9,690 bases of DNA, taken from positions 1-9,690 of the forward strand of contig JAPLHI010000111.1 in the NCBI GenBank assembly GCA_026389695.1, read 5' to 3'. The position numbers and the translations under genes were made by a program. The stretch comes from Chloroflexota bacterium. GTDB lineage: Bacteria; Chloroflexota; Dehalococcoidia; GIF9; UBA5629. The notes beneath the pieces were generated by a model. It was not told the origin of the DNA. It made no database searches and saw only the letters and a program-made list of their open reading frames with translations. Below, piece after piece: positions 1 to 7,025 of the stretch; position 1 is the first letter of the stretch, and each line of letters begins with the position of its first letter.

Positions 1-53
1 TAGCAGGCGGATTTTCAAATTCATCCCTACAGTACTCCCCTACGATATTGTTT

Positions 54-163
54 GTCATTGCGGTGAGCCGAAGCTGCGAGCCGAAGGCGTGGCAGGCAGC
101 GAAGCAATCTCATGATGAAACCGGACGGAGGGATTGCTTCGTCACTCCGTTCCTCGCAATGAC
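54..163. repeat. MITE/REP-like imperfect palindrome
   Basis: The outer arms gtcattgcg (54-62) and cgcaatgac (155-163) are exact reverse complements. An inner 10-bp pair, cgaagcaatc (100-109) and gattgcttcg (132-141), is also exact. The left arm carries about 20 extra bases that include a 9-bp direct repeat, gagccgaag, at 65-73 and 78-86. There is no coding potential. Such short nested palindromes ending in a 'cgcaatgac' tail look like non-autonomous dispersed elements; the mobile origin is inference. Bases 1-53, upstream of it, show nothing I can name. Confidence 0.55.
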
Positions 164-446
164 GTGATTAAAAAAGGCTCGCAATGACGTAATAAAAAAG
201 GGTTCGCTATGACGTAACTAAAAAAGTACTCGCAATGACGTGATAAAAAAGGCTCGCTATGACGTAACTAAAAAAGTACTCGCAATGACGTAATAAAAAA
301 GGGTTCGCTATGACGTAACTAAAAAAGTACTCGCAATGACGTGATAAAAAAGGGTTCGCAATGACGTGATTAAAAAAGGCTCGCTATGACGTAACTAAAA
401 AAGTACTCGCAATGACCGAATAAAAAAGTCCCTGTTATGACATAAT
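154..446. repeat. Tandem array of 24-26 bp A-tract units
   Basis: Units begin at 154, 179, 204, 230, 254, 280, 305, 331, 356, 381 and 407, with a decayed twelfth unit near 432. Each has a core tcg[ca/ct]atgacgt followed by an A6-7 tract. Two classes occur: one reads tcgcaatgacgt, the other tcgctatgacgtaact and ends in agtac. They largely alternate, giving a higher-order period of about 50 bp. The first unit starts inside the right arm of the palindrome at 54-163, so the array probably grew from that element's end. It stops about 60 bp before the tlyA start codon. No unique spacers separate the units, so this is not a CRISPR array. Confidence 0.85.
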
Positions 447-505
447 ATATGTAACTTTGTACTTTAAGTTTGTTTAGTATTTGGGGTTTAGAATTTATCT
501 TAATC

Positions 506-1237
506 ATGTCCAAACAGCGTCTAGATTCTATCCTGGTAGAGCGTGGTCTTGCTGAGAACAAGAGCAAGGCGCAGGCGCTTATTATGGCCGGTGAAGTCAG
601 TGTGAACGGAGCGAAATTTACCAAGGCCGGAACTATGGTATCAGCCGATGTTGAAATCCGGGTTGCGCAGAAGCTGCCCTACGTCAGCCGCGGCGGTTTG
701 AAGCTGGGACACGCTTTAAAAGAATTTAAGATCGATGTTAAAGGGATGACCTGCCTGGATGTAGGGGCGTCTACGGGCGGATTCACCGACTGCCTGCTGC
801 AGCAGGGCGCCGTAAAAGTCTATGCGCTCGATGTGGGTTATAACCAGCTCGACTATAGGCTCAGGCAGGATAAGAGGGTAACGGTGATGGAAAAGACCAA
901 CGCGCATTATCCCTTCGAGCTTCCTGAGAAAGTGAGCCTGGCTACCATGGATATCTCCTTTATTTCGCTGACCATGGTGATTCCCAACGTATTGCCGCAT
1001 CTTACTCCGGCAGGTGAACTGGTAGCGCTTTTTAAACCGCAGTTCGAGGCAGAAAAGAGAGAAGTAGGAAAAGGCGGCGTGATTAAAGACCCTGCCGTAC
1101 ACGCCAGGTTGATAGGCAGATTCATCGTCTGGATGAATGAATACAATCTGCGGCTGCTGAACCTGGTTGCTTCACCTATACTTGGCGCTGAAGGCAACAA
1201 AGAGTTTCTAATCCACCTGAGGCCAGCGGCATCATGA
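506..1237 (+). CDS. tlyA: TlyA family rRNA (cytidine-2'-O)-methyltransferase
   Basis: Protein of 243 residues, the usual size for TlyA/hemolysin-A-like enzymes, which use S-adenosylmethionine to 2'-O-methylate cytidines of 23S and, in some subtypes, 16S rRNA. Residues about 3-60 form an S4 RNA-binding domain (RLDSILVERGL, then AGEVSVNG). The rest is an FtsJ/RrmJ-like Rossmann methyltransferase with SAM motif DVGASTGGF (85-93). The K-D-K-E set of the family is visible as K66, D149, K177 and E233. ATG 506 is preferred because families start just before the RLD motif; the frame also opens at TTG 470, which would add twelve unsupported residues. No strong Shine-Dalgarno is seen before 506. The stop overlaps the next gene as ATGA, indicating translational coupling. 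Whether it is subtype I or II cannot be settled here. Confidence 0.93.
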   Translation: MSKQRLDSILVERGLAENKSKAQALIMAGEVSVNGAKFTKAGTMVSADVEIRVAQKLPYVSRGGLKLGHALKEFKIDVKGMTCLDVGASTGGFTDCLLQQGAVKVYALDVGYNQLDYRLRQDKRVTVMEKTNAHYPFELPEKVSLATMDISFISLTMVIPNVLPHLTPAGELVALFKPQFEAEKREVGKGGVIKDPAVHARLIGRFIVWMNEYNLRLLNLVASPILGAEGNKEFLIHLRPAAS

Positions 1238-1854
1238 AATTCAGCGCGATTGAGATTCGCGACCTTGCCGTCTGCTGGCTTGTGCTGGGCTTTTGCTTTT
1301 CCTTCCAGTATTTAATGCCTTCGCGCGATCTGCCATATGAGAGGGCACTGGCGCAGTTTGCCATATTTTTTGTGGTTGCCCTTATCGGGATCGGCGCAGG
1401 TTTTGTTTTTCATGAGCTTGCGCACAAGGGAGTTGCCCAGAAGTTCGGCTATCATGCGGAGTTCCGCCTGTGGAAGATGGGTCTGATTATAGCCGTTGCT
1501 TCCGCTGTACTCAGCTTCGGAAAATTTCTCTTTTTCGCGCCCGGCGCCGTTTATACAAAGGCCAATAAGTATCCCGATCCTAAGGAGGAAGGGCTAATCT
1601 CAGCGGCGGGCCCTGTCGCCAACCTTATAATTGCGGGGCTGTTCTACCTGCTCAGCTATTACGGGGGCATGCTGGAGATAATAGGTAATTTCGGTTTCCA
1701 GATCAACCTGTGGCTGGCGGCTTTCAACCTGGTTCCTTTTCCCCCTCTGGATGGAGTCAAGATCTTCCAGTGGAATAAAGCGGCCTGGACGCTTATGGCG
1801 GTTTTATCCTGGGGAACACTTCTATTAATGATGGCAGGAGTGTTTAGCCGATGA
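1234..1854 (+). CDS. M50 (site-2 protease-like) membrane metallopeptidase
   Basis: Integral membrane protein of 206 residues with about five or six hydrophobic segments (roughly 10-28, 41-59, 83-101, 122-143, 152-170 and 183-203). The zinc motif HELAH (60-64) lies at the end of the second segment. Downstream are AAGPVANL (124-131) and NLVPFPPLDG (165-174), whose D173 is the expected third zinc ligand. This matches minimal M50 peptidases, which cut substrates within the membrane. There is no PDZ or CBS domain, so it resembles the short 'Zn-dependent protease' forms common in archaea and anaerobic bacteria. It overlaps tlyA upstream and the hydrolase gene downstream, each by an ATGA. The substrate is unknown, and neighbours do not include an obvious anti-sigma factor. 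Confidence 0.85.
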   Translation: MKFSAIEIRDLAVCWLVLGFCFSFQYLMPSRDLPYERALAQFAIFFVVALIGIGAGFVFHELAHKGVAQKFGYHAEFRLWKMGLIIAVASAVLSFGKFLFFAPGAVYTKANKYPDPKEEGLISAAGPVANLIIAGLFYLLSYYGGMLEIIGNFGFQINLWLAAFNLVPFPPLDGVKIFQWNKAAWTLMAVLSWGTLLLMMAGVFSR

Positions 1855-2612
1855 AGAACGCGAATGTAATATTAAGCGCCGATGAGCTCATACTCTCCGG
1901 TGAAATATATTTCCCTGATGATTGCAGCAGGGAATATCCTGCCGTTTGCATCTGCCACGGTATACCCGCTGTGCCTTATAATCCTGATGAGAAGGGTGGC
2001 TATGCCAAGCTTGCAGCCCGGTTCTGTGAGGCCGGTTTTGTGTCGCTGATTTTCAATTTCCGTGGCGCCGGGCCAAGCCAGGGGAACATCGATATGGTGG
2101 GCTGGACGCACGACCTTACCGCTGCCATAGATTTCCTCAATATGCTGCTTGAGGTGAATAAGAAAAAAATCTGCCTGCTGGGCTCCTCGGGTGGTGCTGC
2201 TGTGGCCGTCTATGTGGCCGCACACGATCCGCGCATATCTGCTGTGGCTACCTTCGCCTGCCCGGCTGAGTTTAATTTCATGGCCGATGGCCGTACTGCT
2301 GATTCCATGATAAACGGGTTCCGCGAGATAGGCATCATCAAGGACGCAGGATTTCCGCTTTCTAAAGAAAAATGGCTTGAAGGATTCAAGACGGTCATGC
2401 CGCTGCAGTATATCGAAAAAATAGCGCCCAGGCCTTTATTACTGGTACATGGCGACGGGGATGAGACTGTGCCAGTCGAGCATGCTCACAGATTGTACGA
2501 AAAAGCGGGTGACCCTAAAACTATGGTTATATTACAGGGAGCCGGGCACAGATTGAGACATGATGAGCGGGCGGTAAAGGCCGCGCTTGACTGGATAACT
2601 AAGGTTACGTAG
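1851..2612 (+). CDS. Alpha/beta hydrolase (serine hydrolase / esterase-like)
   Basis: Cytosolic protein of 253 residues with no signal peptide. The alpha/beta-hydrolase layout is complete: oxyanion-hole HGIP (36-39), NFRGAGPSQG (69-78) after strand 4, nucleophile elbow GSSGG with S113, acid D204 in HGDGDETVP, and H233 in GAGH. A cap segment of about 45 residues lies between roughly 141 and 185. The HG and NFRGxGxSxG pattern resembles bacterial dienelactone-hydrolase or acyl-peptidase-like esterases, which hydrolyse ester or amide bonds; the substrate cannot be read from the sequence. Its ATG overlaps the M50 stop by ATGA, and it ends the tlyA trio, being followed by a gap rich in hairpins. 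Confidence 0.88.
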   Translation: MKNANVILSADELILSGEIYFPDDCSREYPAVCICHGIPAVPYNPDEKGGYAKLAARFCEAGFVSLIFNFRGAGPSQGNIDMVGWTHDLTAAIDFLNMLLEVNKKKICLLGSSGGAAVAVYVAAHDPRISAVATFACPAEFNFMADGRTADSMINGFREIGIIKDAGFPLSKEKWLEGFKTVMPLQYIEKIAPRPLLLVHGDGDETVPVEHAHRLYEKAGDPKTMVILQGAGHRLRHDERAVKAALDWITKVT

Positions 2613-2790
2613 GGACGGGTTTTTAAGTCCGTCCGCACCTGATATTCACGGGGCGCACCCCGACAGATAATAGCTTAGGTGGAAGTCACCCGCCCTCGGG
2701 TGACTGGCGAGGTCGCCTGTGGGCAGGCGACACTCACACAATGACGGTAACCGGACGCGCCCGAGGGCGCGCCCCTGCAGATTATAGCTT
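2613..2790. repeat. Hairpin cluster bounded by 26-bp direct repeats
   Basis: This non-coding stretch holds four inverted repeats: ggacgg/ccgtcc (2613-2634), gtcaccc/gggtgac (2685-2704), gtcgcctg/caggcgac with a 4-base loop (2712-2731), and gcgccc/gggcgc (2757-2770). In addition, 2651-2676 and 2765-2790 match at 22 of 26 positions in direct orientation, spaced 114 bp, both ending in cagat[a/t]atagctt. That looks like a duplicated or inserted element rather than a simple terminator, and no T-run follows any of the stems. The first stem, immediately after the hydrolase stop, might still weaken transcription. Gene ends and starts on either side appear unaffected. Confidence 0.6.
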
Positions 2791-2797
2791 CAATTTA

Positions 2798-2827
2798 TTG
2801 ACCATGAGGCATTAAAAGCCGTATAAT
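2798..2827 (+). promoter_or_regulatory. Probable sigma-70 promoter of purF
   Basis: The -35 is TTGACC (2798-2803) and the -10 is a perfect TATAAT (2822-2827), separated by 18 bp. The expected transcription start is around 2834-2836, only six to eight bases before the purF ATG at 2842. No purine riboswitch or PurR-like operator can be recognised. Confidence 0.75.
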
Positions 2828-2841
2828 CCCTATGTAAACCA

Positions 2842-4272
2842 ATGCAAGACTTGCATGAAAGCTGCGGCATCTTTGGTATTTACGCCCCCGGAGTAGATGT
2901 AGCCCGAATCACTTTCTTTGCTCTGTATGCACTTCAGCATCGAGGGCAGGAAAGCGCCGGCATAGCTACTGCGGAGGAGGATAGAATCTACATACATACG
3001 GACATGGGGCTGGTGTCGCATGCGTTTAATGAAGAGGAGCTGGCCCTTCTTAAAGGTAATATAGCCATCGGGCATAACCGCTACTCCACTACCGGTTCAA
3101 GTGTCATTTGTAATGCCCAGCCTGTGCTGGTGGGGACAATGGATATCAGGCTGGCGCTGGGTCATAACGGCAACATCACCAATTCAAGCTCGCTGCGGGT
3201 TGAGCTTGAGGAAAAGGGATACGATTTTAATTCCAGCACGGATTCTGAAGTAATCGCCAATCTGATTCTATCCTCTCCGGAAAAAGAGATCGAGGGCAAG
3301 ATCAAATATGCCATGCGGCGCCTCCAGGGAGCTTATTCACTGGTCATACTTGTAAATGACAAACTTTACGGTGTGCGCGATCCCATGGGCGTCAGGCCGC
3401 TTTGTGTGGGATCTTTGGATGGCGGTTGGGTACTTGCCTCGGAAACCTGCGCGCTGGATCACATTGGGGCGGAATACATCCGCGAAATCGAGCCGGGCGA
3501 GATAGTTACCATTGACGGTAACGGCGTGCGGAGCACCCGGATTGAAAGCGAGAGGAAAGCCCTTTGCATTTTCGAATATATTTATTTCGCCCGCCCTGAC
3601 AGCTTGCTTAACGGCAGGTTGATATATACCACGAGGGAGAAGATGGGCGCCATCCTTTTGAGGGAGCATCCTGTAGATGCCGACATGGTGATGGGCATAC
3701 CCGATTCGGCCACGGCGGCAGGTATAGGTTATGCCAGGGCCTCGGGTATACCGTATCATGAGGGGCTGATCAAGAACCGCTATGTGGGGCGAACTTTCAT
3801 TGAGCCCGACCAGAGGCTGCGCGAGCTCGGCGTGCGTTTAAAATTTAACCCCCTGACCCAGGAGATATCCGGTAAACGTCTCGTTGTTGTTGACGACAGC
3901 ATCGTACGGGGCACGACTACTCCACGCGTGATAAATATGTTGAGAAAAGCGGGCGCCAGGGAAGTGCACATGCGTATTTGCGCCCCGCCCATACGCTATC
4001 CATGCTTTTTCGGTGTGGATATGGCGACAAGGTGGGAGCTTATCGCGGCCCAGAAGAGCGTGGCAGAAATCAAGGACGCTATAGGCGCGGATTCGCTGGG
4101 TTATATCAGTATGGACGGATTAATTGAGGCGGTGGGACAGCCCAGTGATATATTTTGCGTGGCGTGTTTCACCGGCAACTACCCCATGCCTGTCCAGCTT
4201 GAGATGGATAAGTTGCAACTGGAGACTCTACCTTTAGCTTCTTTGAGGAGCCTCAGTGAAATCGAGACGTAA
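2842..4272 (+). CDS. purF: Amidophosphoribosyltransferase (PurF)
   Basis: Cytosolic protein of 476 residues catalysing the committed step of purine synthesis: PRPP plus glutamine gives 5-phosphoribosylamine. The N-terminal Ntn glutaminase domain has its nucleophile at C8 in CGIFGI, so a 7-residue propeptide must be removed. Further landmarks are LQHRGQES (31-38), GHNRYSTTG (77-85) and GHNGNITN (108-115). The C-terminal PRTase domain has the PRPP loop VVVDDSIVRGTTT (348-360). Four cysteines, C242, C388 and the CxxC pair C439/C442, match the 4Fe-4S ligands of the Bacillus-type enzyme, which is oxygen sensitive. ATG 2842 is the only ATG, GTG or TTG start between an upstream in-frame stop (2824-2826) and C8 apart from a TTG at 2851. 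There is almost no room for a Shine-Dalgarno. It overlaps purM by 17 bp. Confidence 0.97.
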   Translation: MQDLHESCGIFGIYAPGVDVARITFFALYALQHRGQESAGIATAEEDRIYIHTDMGLVSHAFNEEELALLKGNIAIGHNRYSTTGSSVICNAQPVLVGTMDIRLALGHNGNITNSSSLRVELEEKGYDFNSSTDSEVIANLILSSPEKEIEGKIKYAMRRLQGAYSLVILVNDKLYGVRDPMGVRPLCVGSLDGGWVLASETCALDHIGAEYIREIEPGEIVTIDGNGVRSTRIESERKALCIFEYIYFARPDSLLNGRLIYTTREKMGAILLREHPVDADMVMGIPDSATAAGIGYARASGIPYHEGLIKNRYVGRTFIEPDQRLRELGVRLKFNPLTQEISGKRLVVVDDSIVRGTTTPRVINMLRKAGAREVHMRICAPPIRYPCFFGVDMATRWELIAAQKSVAEIKDAIGADSLGYISMDGLIEAVGQPSDIFCVACFTGNYPMPVQLEMDKLQLETLPLASLRSLSEIET

Positions 4273-5281
4273 GGGCGCTTACGCTGAAGCGGGCGTAAAT
4301 ATTTCGGCTGCCGGCAGGACCAAGGACCTTATTAAGGAACTCGTGCGTCCGACTTTCCGTCCTGAGGTGATCACAGACATCGGCCTTTTCGGCAGTTTTT
4401 TCCAACTTCAGCAGTATAAAGACCCCGTGCTGGTATCCAGTGCCGACGGTGTCGGCACCAAGCTCAAAATAGCTGTGCTGATGGATAAACATGATACCGT
4501 CGGCATTGATCTGGTCAACCACTGTGTCAACGATATCCTGTGCTGCGGCGCCAGCCCGCTTTTCATGCTGGATTACATTGCCGCGGGCAAGCTTATGCCC
4601 CACAAGGTCGCCAGCATCGTTTCGGGCCTGGCCCAGGCTTGCAAAGAAGTCGGCTGTGCCCTCATCGGCGGCGAGACCGCTGAGATGCCGGGTATGTACA
4701 AGGCCAGTGACTATGACCTGGTCGGCTTTATCGTGGGGGTGGTGGAGAAGGGCCGTATTATCAAGGGCGATAACATAGTTGAAGGAGATATGGTACTGGG
4801 GCTCCCCTCGAGCGGCCTGCATACCAACGGCTATTCGCTGGTGCGCAAGACTTTTGGCATAGACCGTGATGCTCTTCAGTTGAAGATGGTTTATCCCGAA
4901 CTGGGCAGGACGCTTGGAGAAGAGCTGTTACAACCGCATCGTTGTTACTTCAGGGAACTACAACCGGTACTGGAAAAGATCAAAGGACTGGCACATATTA
5001 CCGGCGGTGGTTTTGTAGGTAATATACCCCGTATCCTGCCGCAGGGTGTTTCCGTTGAAATCGACAGGACATCCTGGCATGTGCCCGCCCTATTTGACCT
5101 GATACAGAAGCAGGGATGCATTAAGGATGACGAGATGTACTGTGTTTTCAATATGGGTATCGGCATGGTAGTGATCTGCGGGCAGCTGGAAGCCGGGCAA
5201 ATTATGGATGCCGTGCCTGAAGCCAGGCAGATCGGTAAAGTTGTCAAAACAAACGGTAGCGAGAGAGTGATAATTAAATAA
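4256..5281 (+). CDS. purM: Phosphoribosylformylglycinamidine cyclo-ligase (AIR synthetase, PurM)
   Basis: Protein of 341 residues, normal for PurM, which uses ATP to close FGAM into aminoimidazole ribonucleotide. Hallmarks in order are SADGVGTKLKIA (62-73), VNHCVNDILCCGASPLFMLD (87-106), IGGETAEMPGMY (137-148), GLPSSGLHTNGYSLVRK (182-198) and ITGGGFVGNIPRILP (248-262). The N- and C-terminal AIRS halves are both complete. The start is GTG 4256, preceded by gaggag (4245-4250) at a 5-base spacing; it lies inside the end of purF, so the two genes are translationally coupled. purH follows 11 bp after the stop. Nothing unusual is seen in the protein. Confidence 0.96.
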   Translation: MKSRRKGAYAEAGVNISAAGRTKDLIKELVRPTFRPEVITDIGLFGSFFQLQQYKDPVLVSSADGVGTKLKIAVLMDKHDTVGIDLVNHCVNDILCCGASPLFMLDYIAAGKLMPHKVASIVSGLAQACKEVGCALIGGETAEMPGMYKASDYDLVGFIVGVVEKGRIIKGDNIVEGDMVLGLPSSGLHTNGYSLVRKTFGIDRDALQLKMVYPELGRTLGEELLQPHRCYFRELQPVLEKIKGLAHITGGGFVGNIPRILPQGVSVEIDRTSWHVPALFDLIQKQGCIKDDEMYCVFNMGIGMVVICGQLEAGQIMDAVPEARQIGKVVKTNGSERVIIK

Positions 5282-5292
5282 AGGGGGGTCTT

Positions 5293-5760
5293 ATGCGCGC
5301 TATCCTCAGCGTCTCCAACAAATCCGGCATCGTAGATTTCGCCAGGCAGTTGCAGGATTTGAAAATCGAGATTTTCAGCACCGGAGGTACTAAGCAATCG
5401 CTTTCTGAAGCAGGCTTAAAGATCCACGGTATCTCGGATATCACAGGTTTCCCGGAGATACTCGACGGACGTGTGAAAACCCTCCACCCGGCGGTACACG
5501 GCGGCATACTGGCAAGGCGCGATCTGACCAAGCATATGGACGAGCTGCTACAGCATAAGATCGAAGCCATTGATATGATAGTGGTCAACCTCTACCCGTT
5601 TGTGGAGACTGTTGCCAGGCCGGGTGTCACACTTGACGATGCCCTGGGAGAGCTTCCCGGCGAATCTGACCATAGCGCTGGAAAAAGCTTACAACCTGAG
5701 GTATGGCGAGAATCCGCACCAGGCGGCCGCCCTCTACATAGAAAAGGTGGCGGGGCATAA
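5293..5760 (+). pseudogene. purH: PurH N-terminal fragment (truncated IMP cyclohydrolase domain)
   Basis: The open frame encodes 155 residues, of which the first 118 are a clear PurH start: AILSVSNKSGIVDFA, STGGT, TGFPEILDGRVKTLHP (with the active-site K of KTLHP) and VVNLYPF. After DDAL (ending at 5646) homology stops and the rest, to the TAA at 5758-5760, is out-of-frame sequence. Normal PurH continues with an IDIGGP...RAAAKN block and about 80 residues before the transformylase domain. That block, carrying an Asp and a Lys of the cyclohydrolase site, is absent, and the transformylase resumes in another frame from about 5654. A strong Shine-Dalgarno (aagggggg, 5281-5288) precedes ATG 5293, so initiation looks normal. 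As written, this fragment should not be a working IMP cyclohydrolase. A true deletion and an assembly or consensus error are both possible. Confidence 0.85.
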
Positions 5761-6610
5761 ACCGTGGGGTATAACACAGGTGAAACAGCATCATGGGCCG
5801 GAACTTTCATTTAATAACTTTCTCGATATAGACTCGGCGTGGAATGTGGTGAATGATTTTGAGGAGCCTACCGTAGCCATTATCAAGCACACCAATCCCT
5901 GCGGTCTTTCCAGCTATAACGATCTGCCTGAAGCTTACCGGCGGGCTTTATCCGGCGATCCCATAGCAGCTTTCGGCGGCATCGTTGCTGTCAACCGGGT
6001 GATGGAAATCGACCTGGCGACCGAGATAGACAAAACCCACTACGATGTGATTATTGCGGCGGGATATTCGGATGAATCCCTCAAGCTGCTGGAGCGTAAG
6101 AAGAATTTGCGCATGCTGTCAATGCCGGCCGGGGGCAAGGCGCCTGAGGGCAAGGCTGTTGAATTCAGACCTATCACCGGCGGTTTCCTGGCGCAGTTAA
6201 AAGATTTCTACACAGACGAGGAGTTCAAGCCGAAGGTGGTGAGCCAGCGGCAGCCCACCAACAAGGAATGGGACGACCTTTTCTTCGCCTGGAAGGCTGT
6301 GAAACATATTAAGTCAAATGGGATAACACTGGTCAAAGACCGCATGCTGTTGGGCATGGGCGCCGGTCAGCCGAGCAGGCTGGTGAGCGCACAGCTTGCC
6401 CTTGAACGCGCCGGGGACAGGTCGAAGGGCGCTGTGCTGGGATCGGATGCATTCATTCCCTTCCCGGATACCGTGGAGCTTGTGGCAGGGGGTGGAGTCA
6501 CTGCTGTCATCCAGGTCGGCGGTTCCATCAGGGACCAGCAGTCTATAGAGGCGGCGGATAAACACAACATGACCATGGTTTTCACCGGTGTAAGGCATTT
6601 CAAGCATTAG
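5639..6610 (+). CDS. purH: PurH C-terminal part: AICAR transformylase domain
   Basis: This frame encodes the formyl-transfer half of bifunctional PurH, which converts AICAR plus 10-formyl-tetrahydrofolate to FAICAR. Homology starts near FPANLTIALEKAYNLRYGENPHQ-type sequence (from about 5654) and runs to the normal family C-terminus VFTGVRHFKH. Visible hallmarks are RYGENPHQ, IIKHTNPCG with the catalytic Lys-His pair, AFGGIVAVNR, WKAVKHIKSN, GMGAGQPSRL, LGSDAFIPFPD and VGGSIRD. The frame is open from TTG 5600 and includes ATG 5639, but neither has a ribosome-binding site, and both lie within the N-terminal frame. An independent start is therefore doubtful; this is most likely the downstream piece of a frameshifted, internally deleted purH. 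If translated, it should fold as a transformylase. Confidence 0.88.
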   Translation: MPWESFPANLTIALEKAYNLRYGENPHQAAALYIEKVAGHKPWGITQVKQHHGPELSFNNFLDIDSAWNVVNDFEEPTVAIIKHTNPCGLSSYNDLPEAYRRALSGDPIAAFGGIVAVNRVMEIDLATEIDKTHYDVIIAAGYSDESLKLLERKKNLRMLSMPAGGKAPEGKAVEFRPITGGFLAQLKDFYTDEEFKPKVVSQRQPTNKEWDDLFFAWKAVKHIKSNGITLVKDRMLLGMGAGQPSRLVSAQLALERAGDRSKGAVLGSDAFIPFPDTVELVAGGGVTAVIQVGGSIRDQQSIEAADKHNMTMVFTGVRHFKH

Positions 6611-6645
6611 TGCTACGGGTGTAAAATAGCTCTCAGCGGGTAACT

Positions 6646-6996
6646 ATGCTGATAATAAACATCGAGACCCTGGAGGAGGCAAGACAGAAGCTTATAGACC
6701 CTGCTACCAGGCAGGAGGGCATCGACATCCTCAAGAAGATACTGGAGATCAAGCAGGCGCATCTGTGGAGGTCGGAGGCCATAGCGCCCTGCTGCGGAAA
6801 CCTGGGAGGTTTTGCCTGCCAGCTCAATGAGGAGACAACTCTGCTGCAGCAGGCCTTGCCCATGCTGGAAAACGGCGACCTGGCGGGCGCGGCTCCGCTT
6901 CTGGACAGGCTGGCACAACTGGTCAGCTACGGCATGGGACAACGTGAAACGCCTGACCTGATCGACAGGTTAACATCACCACAACAGCAAGCATGA
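6646..6996 (+). CDS. Conserved-looking small helical protein of unknown function
   Basis: I do not recognise this 116-residue protein. It is soluble, with no signal peptide or membrane segment, and appears largely alpha-helical: helices are likely at about 8-20, 22-39, 60-74 and 79-94. A Cys pair (residues 49-50) sits in a segment rich in small residues (APCCGNLGG) between the second and third helices, and the C-terminus is polar (SPQQQA). It begins 35 bp after the purH stop in the same direction, without a visible promoter or terminator, so it is probably co-transcribed with the purine genes. The Shine-Dalgarno is weak (gcggg, about 9 bases before ATG). Codon pattern resembles the neighbours, and a real gene is more likely than a chance frame. 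No function is proposed. Confidence 0.7.
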   Translation: MLIINIETLEEARQKLIDPATRQEGIDILKKILEIKQAHLWRSEAIAPCCGNLGGFACQLNEETTLLQQALPMLENGDLAGAAPLLDRLAQLVSYGMGQRETPDLIDRLTSPQQQA

Positions 6997-7025
6997 ATTC
7001 ACGCGGCTGGCAGCAGGTATTTTAG

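Noticed and set aside
154..446. CRISPR-like repeat array
   Set aside because: Units abut directly with no unique spacers, vary from 24 to 26 bp and have no cas genes nearby; it is a tandem minisatellite.
470..505. Upstream TTG start for tlyA
   Set aside because: The added twelve residues do not resemble the family, and the S4 domain begins right after ATG 506.
370..624. Minus-strand frame of 84 residues covering the repeat array and tlyA start
   Set aside because: It is antisense to a clear gene and partly low-complexity repeat, with no domain or ribosome-binding site.
2613..2634. Rho-independent terminator after the hydrolase gene
   Set aside because: The 6-bp stem has its T-run in the loop and none after the 3' arm, so it does not fit an intrinsic terminator.
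2640..2841. Purine riboswitch or PurR box before purF
   Set aside because: The hairpins lie upstream of the best promoter and lack the conserved purine-aptamer core; no recognisable PurR-like palindrome flanks the promoter.
3337..3759. Minus-strand 140-residue frame within purF, and similar long antisense frames in purM, purH and tlyA
   Set aside because: Each lies wholly opposite a well-conserved coding region and shows no protein-family motif.
5600..5660. Programmed ribosomal frameshift in purH
   Set aside because: A slip would rejoin the frames but could not restore the roughly 80 missing codons, and no slippery heptamer followed by a stem is evident at the junction.
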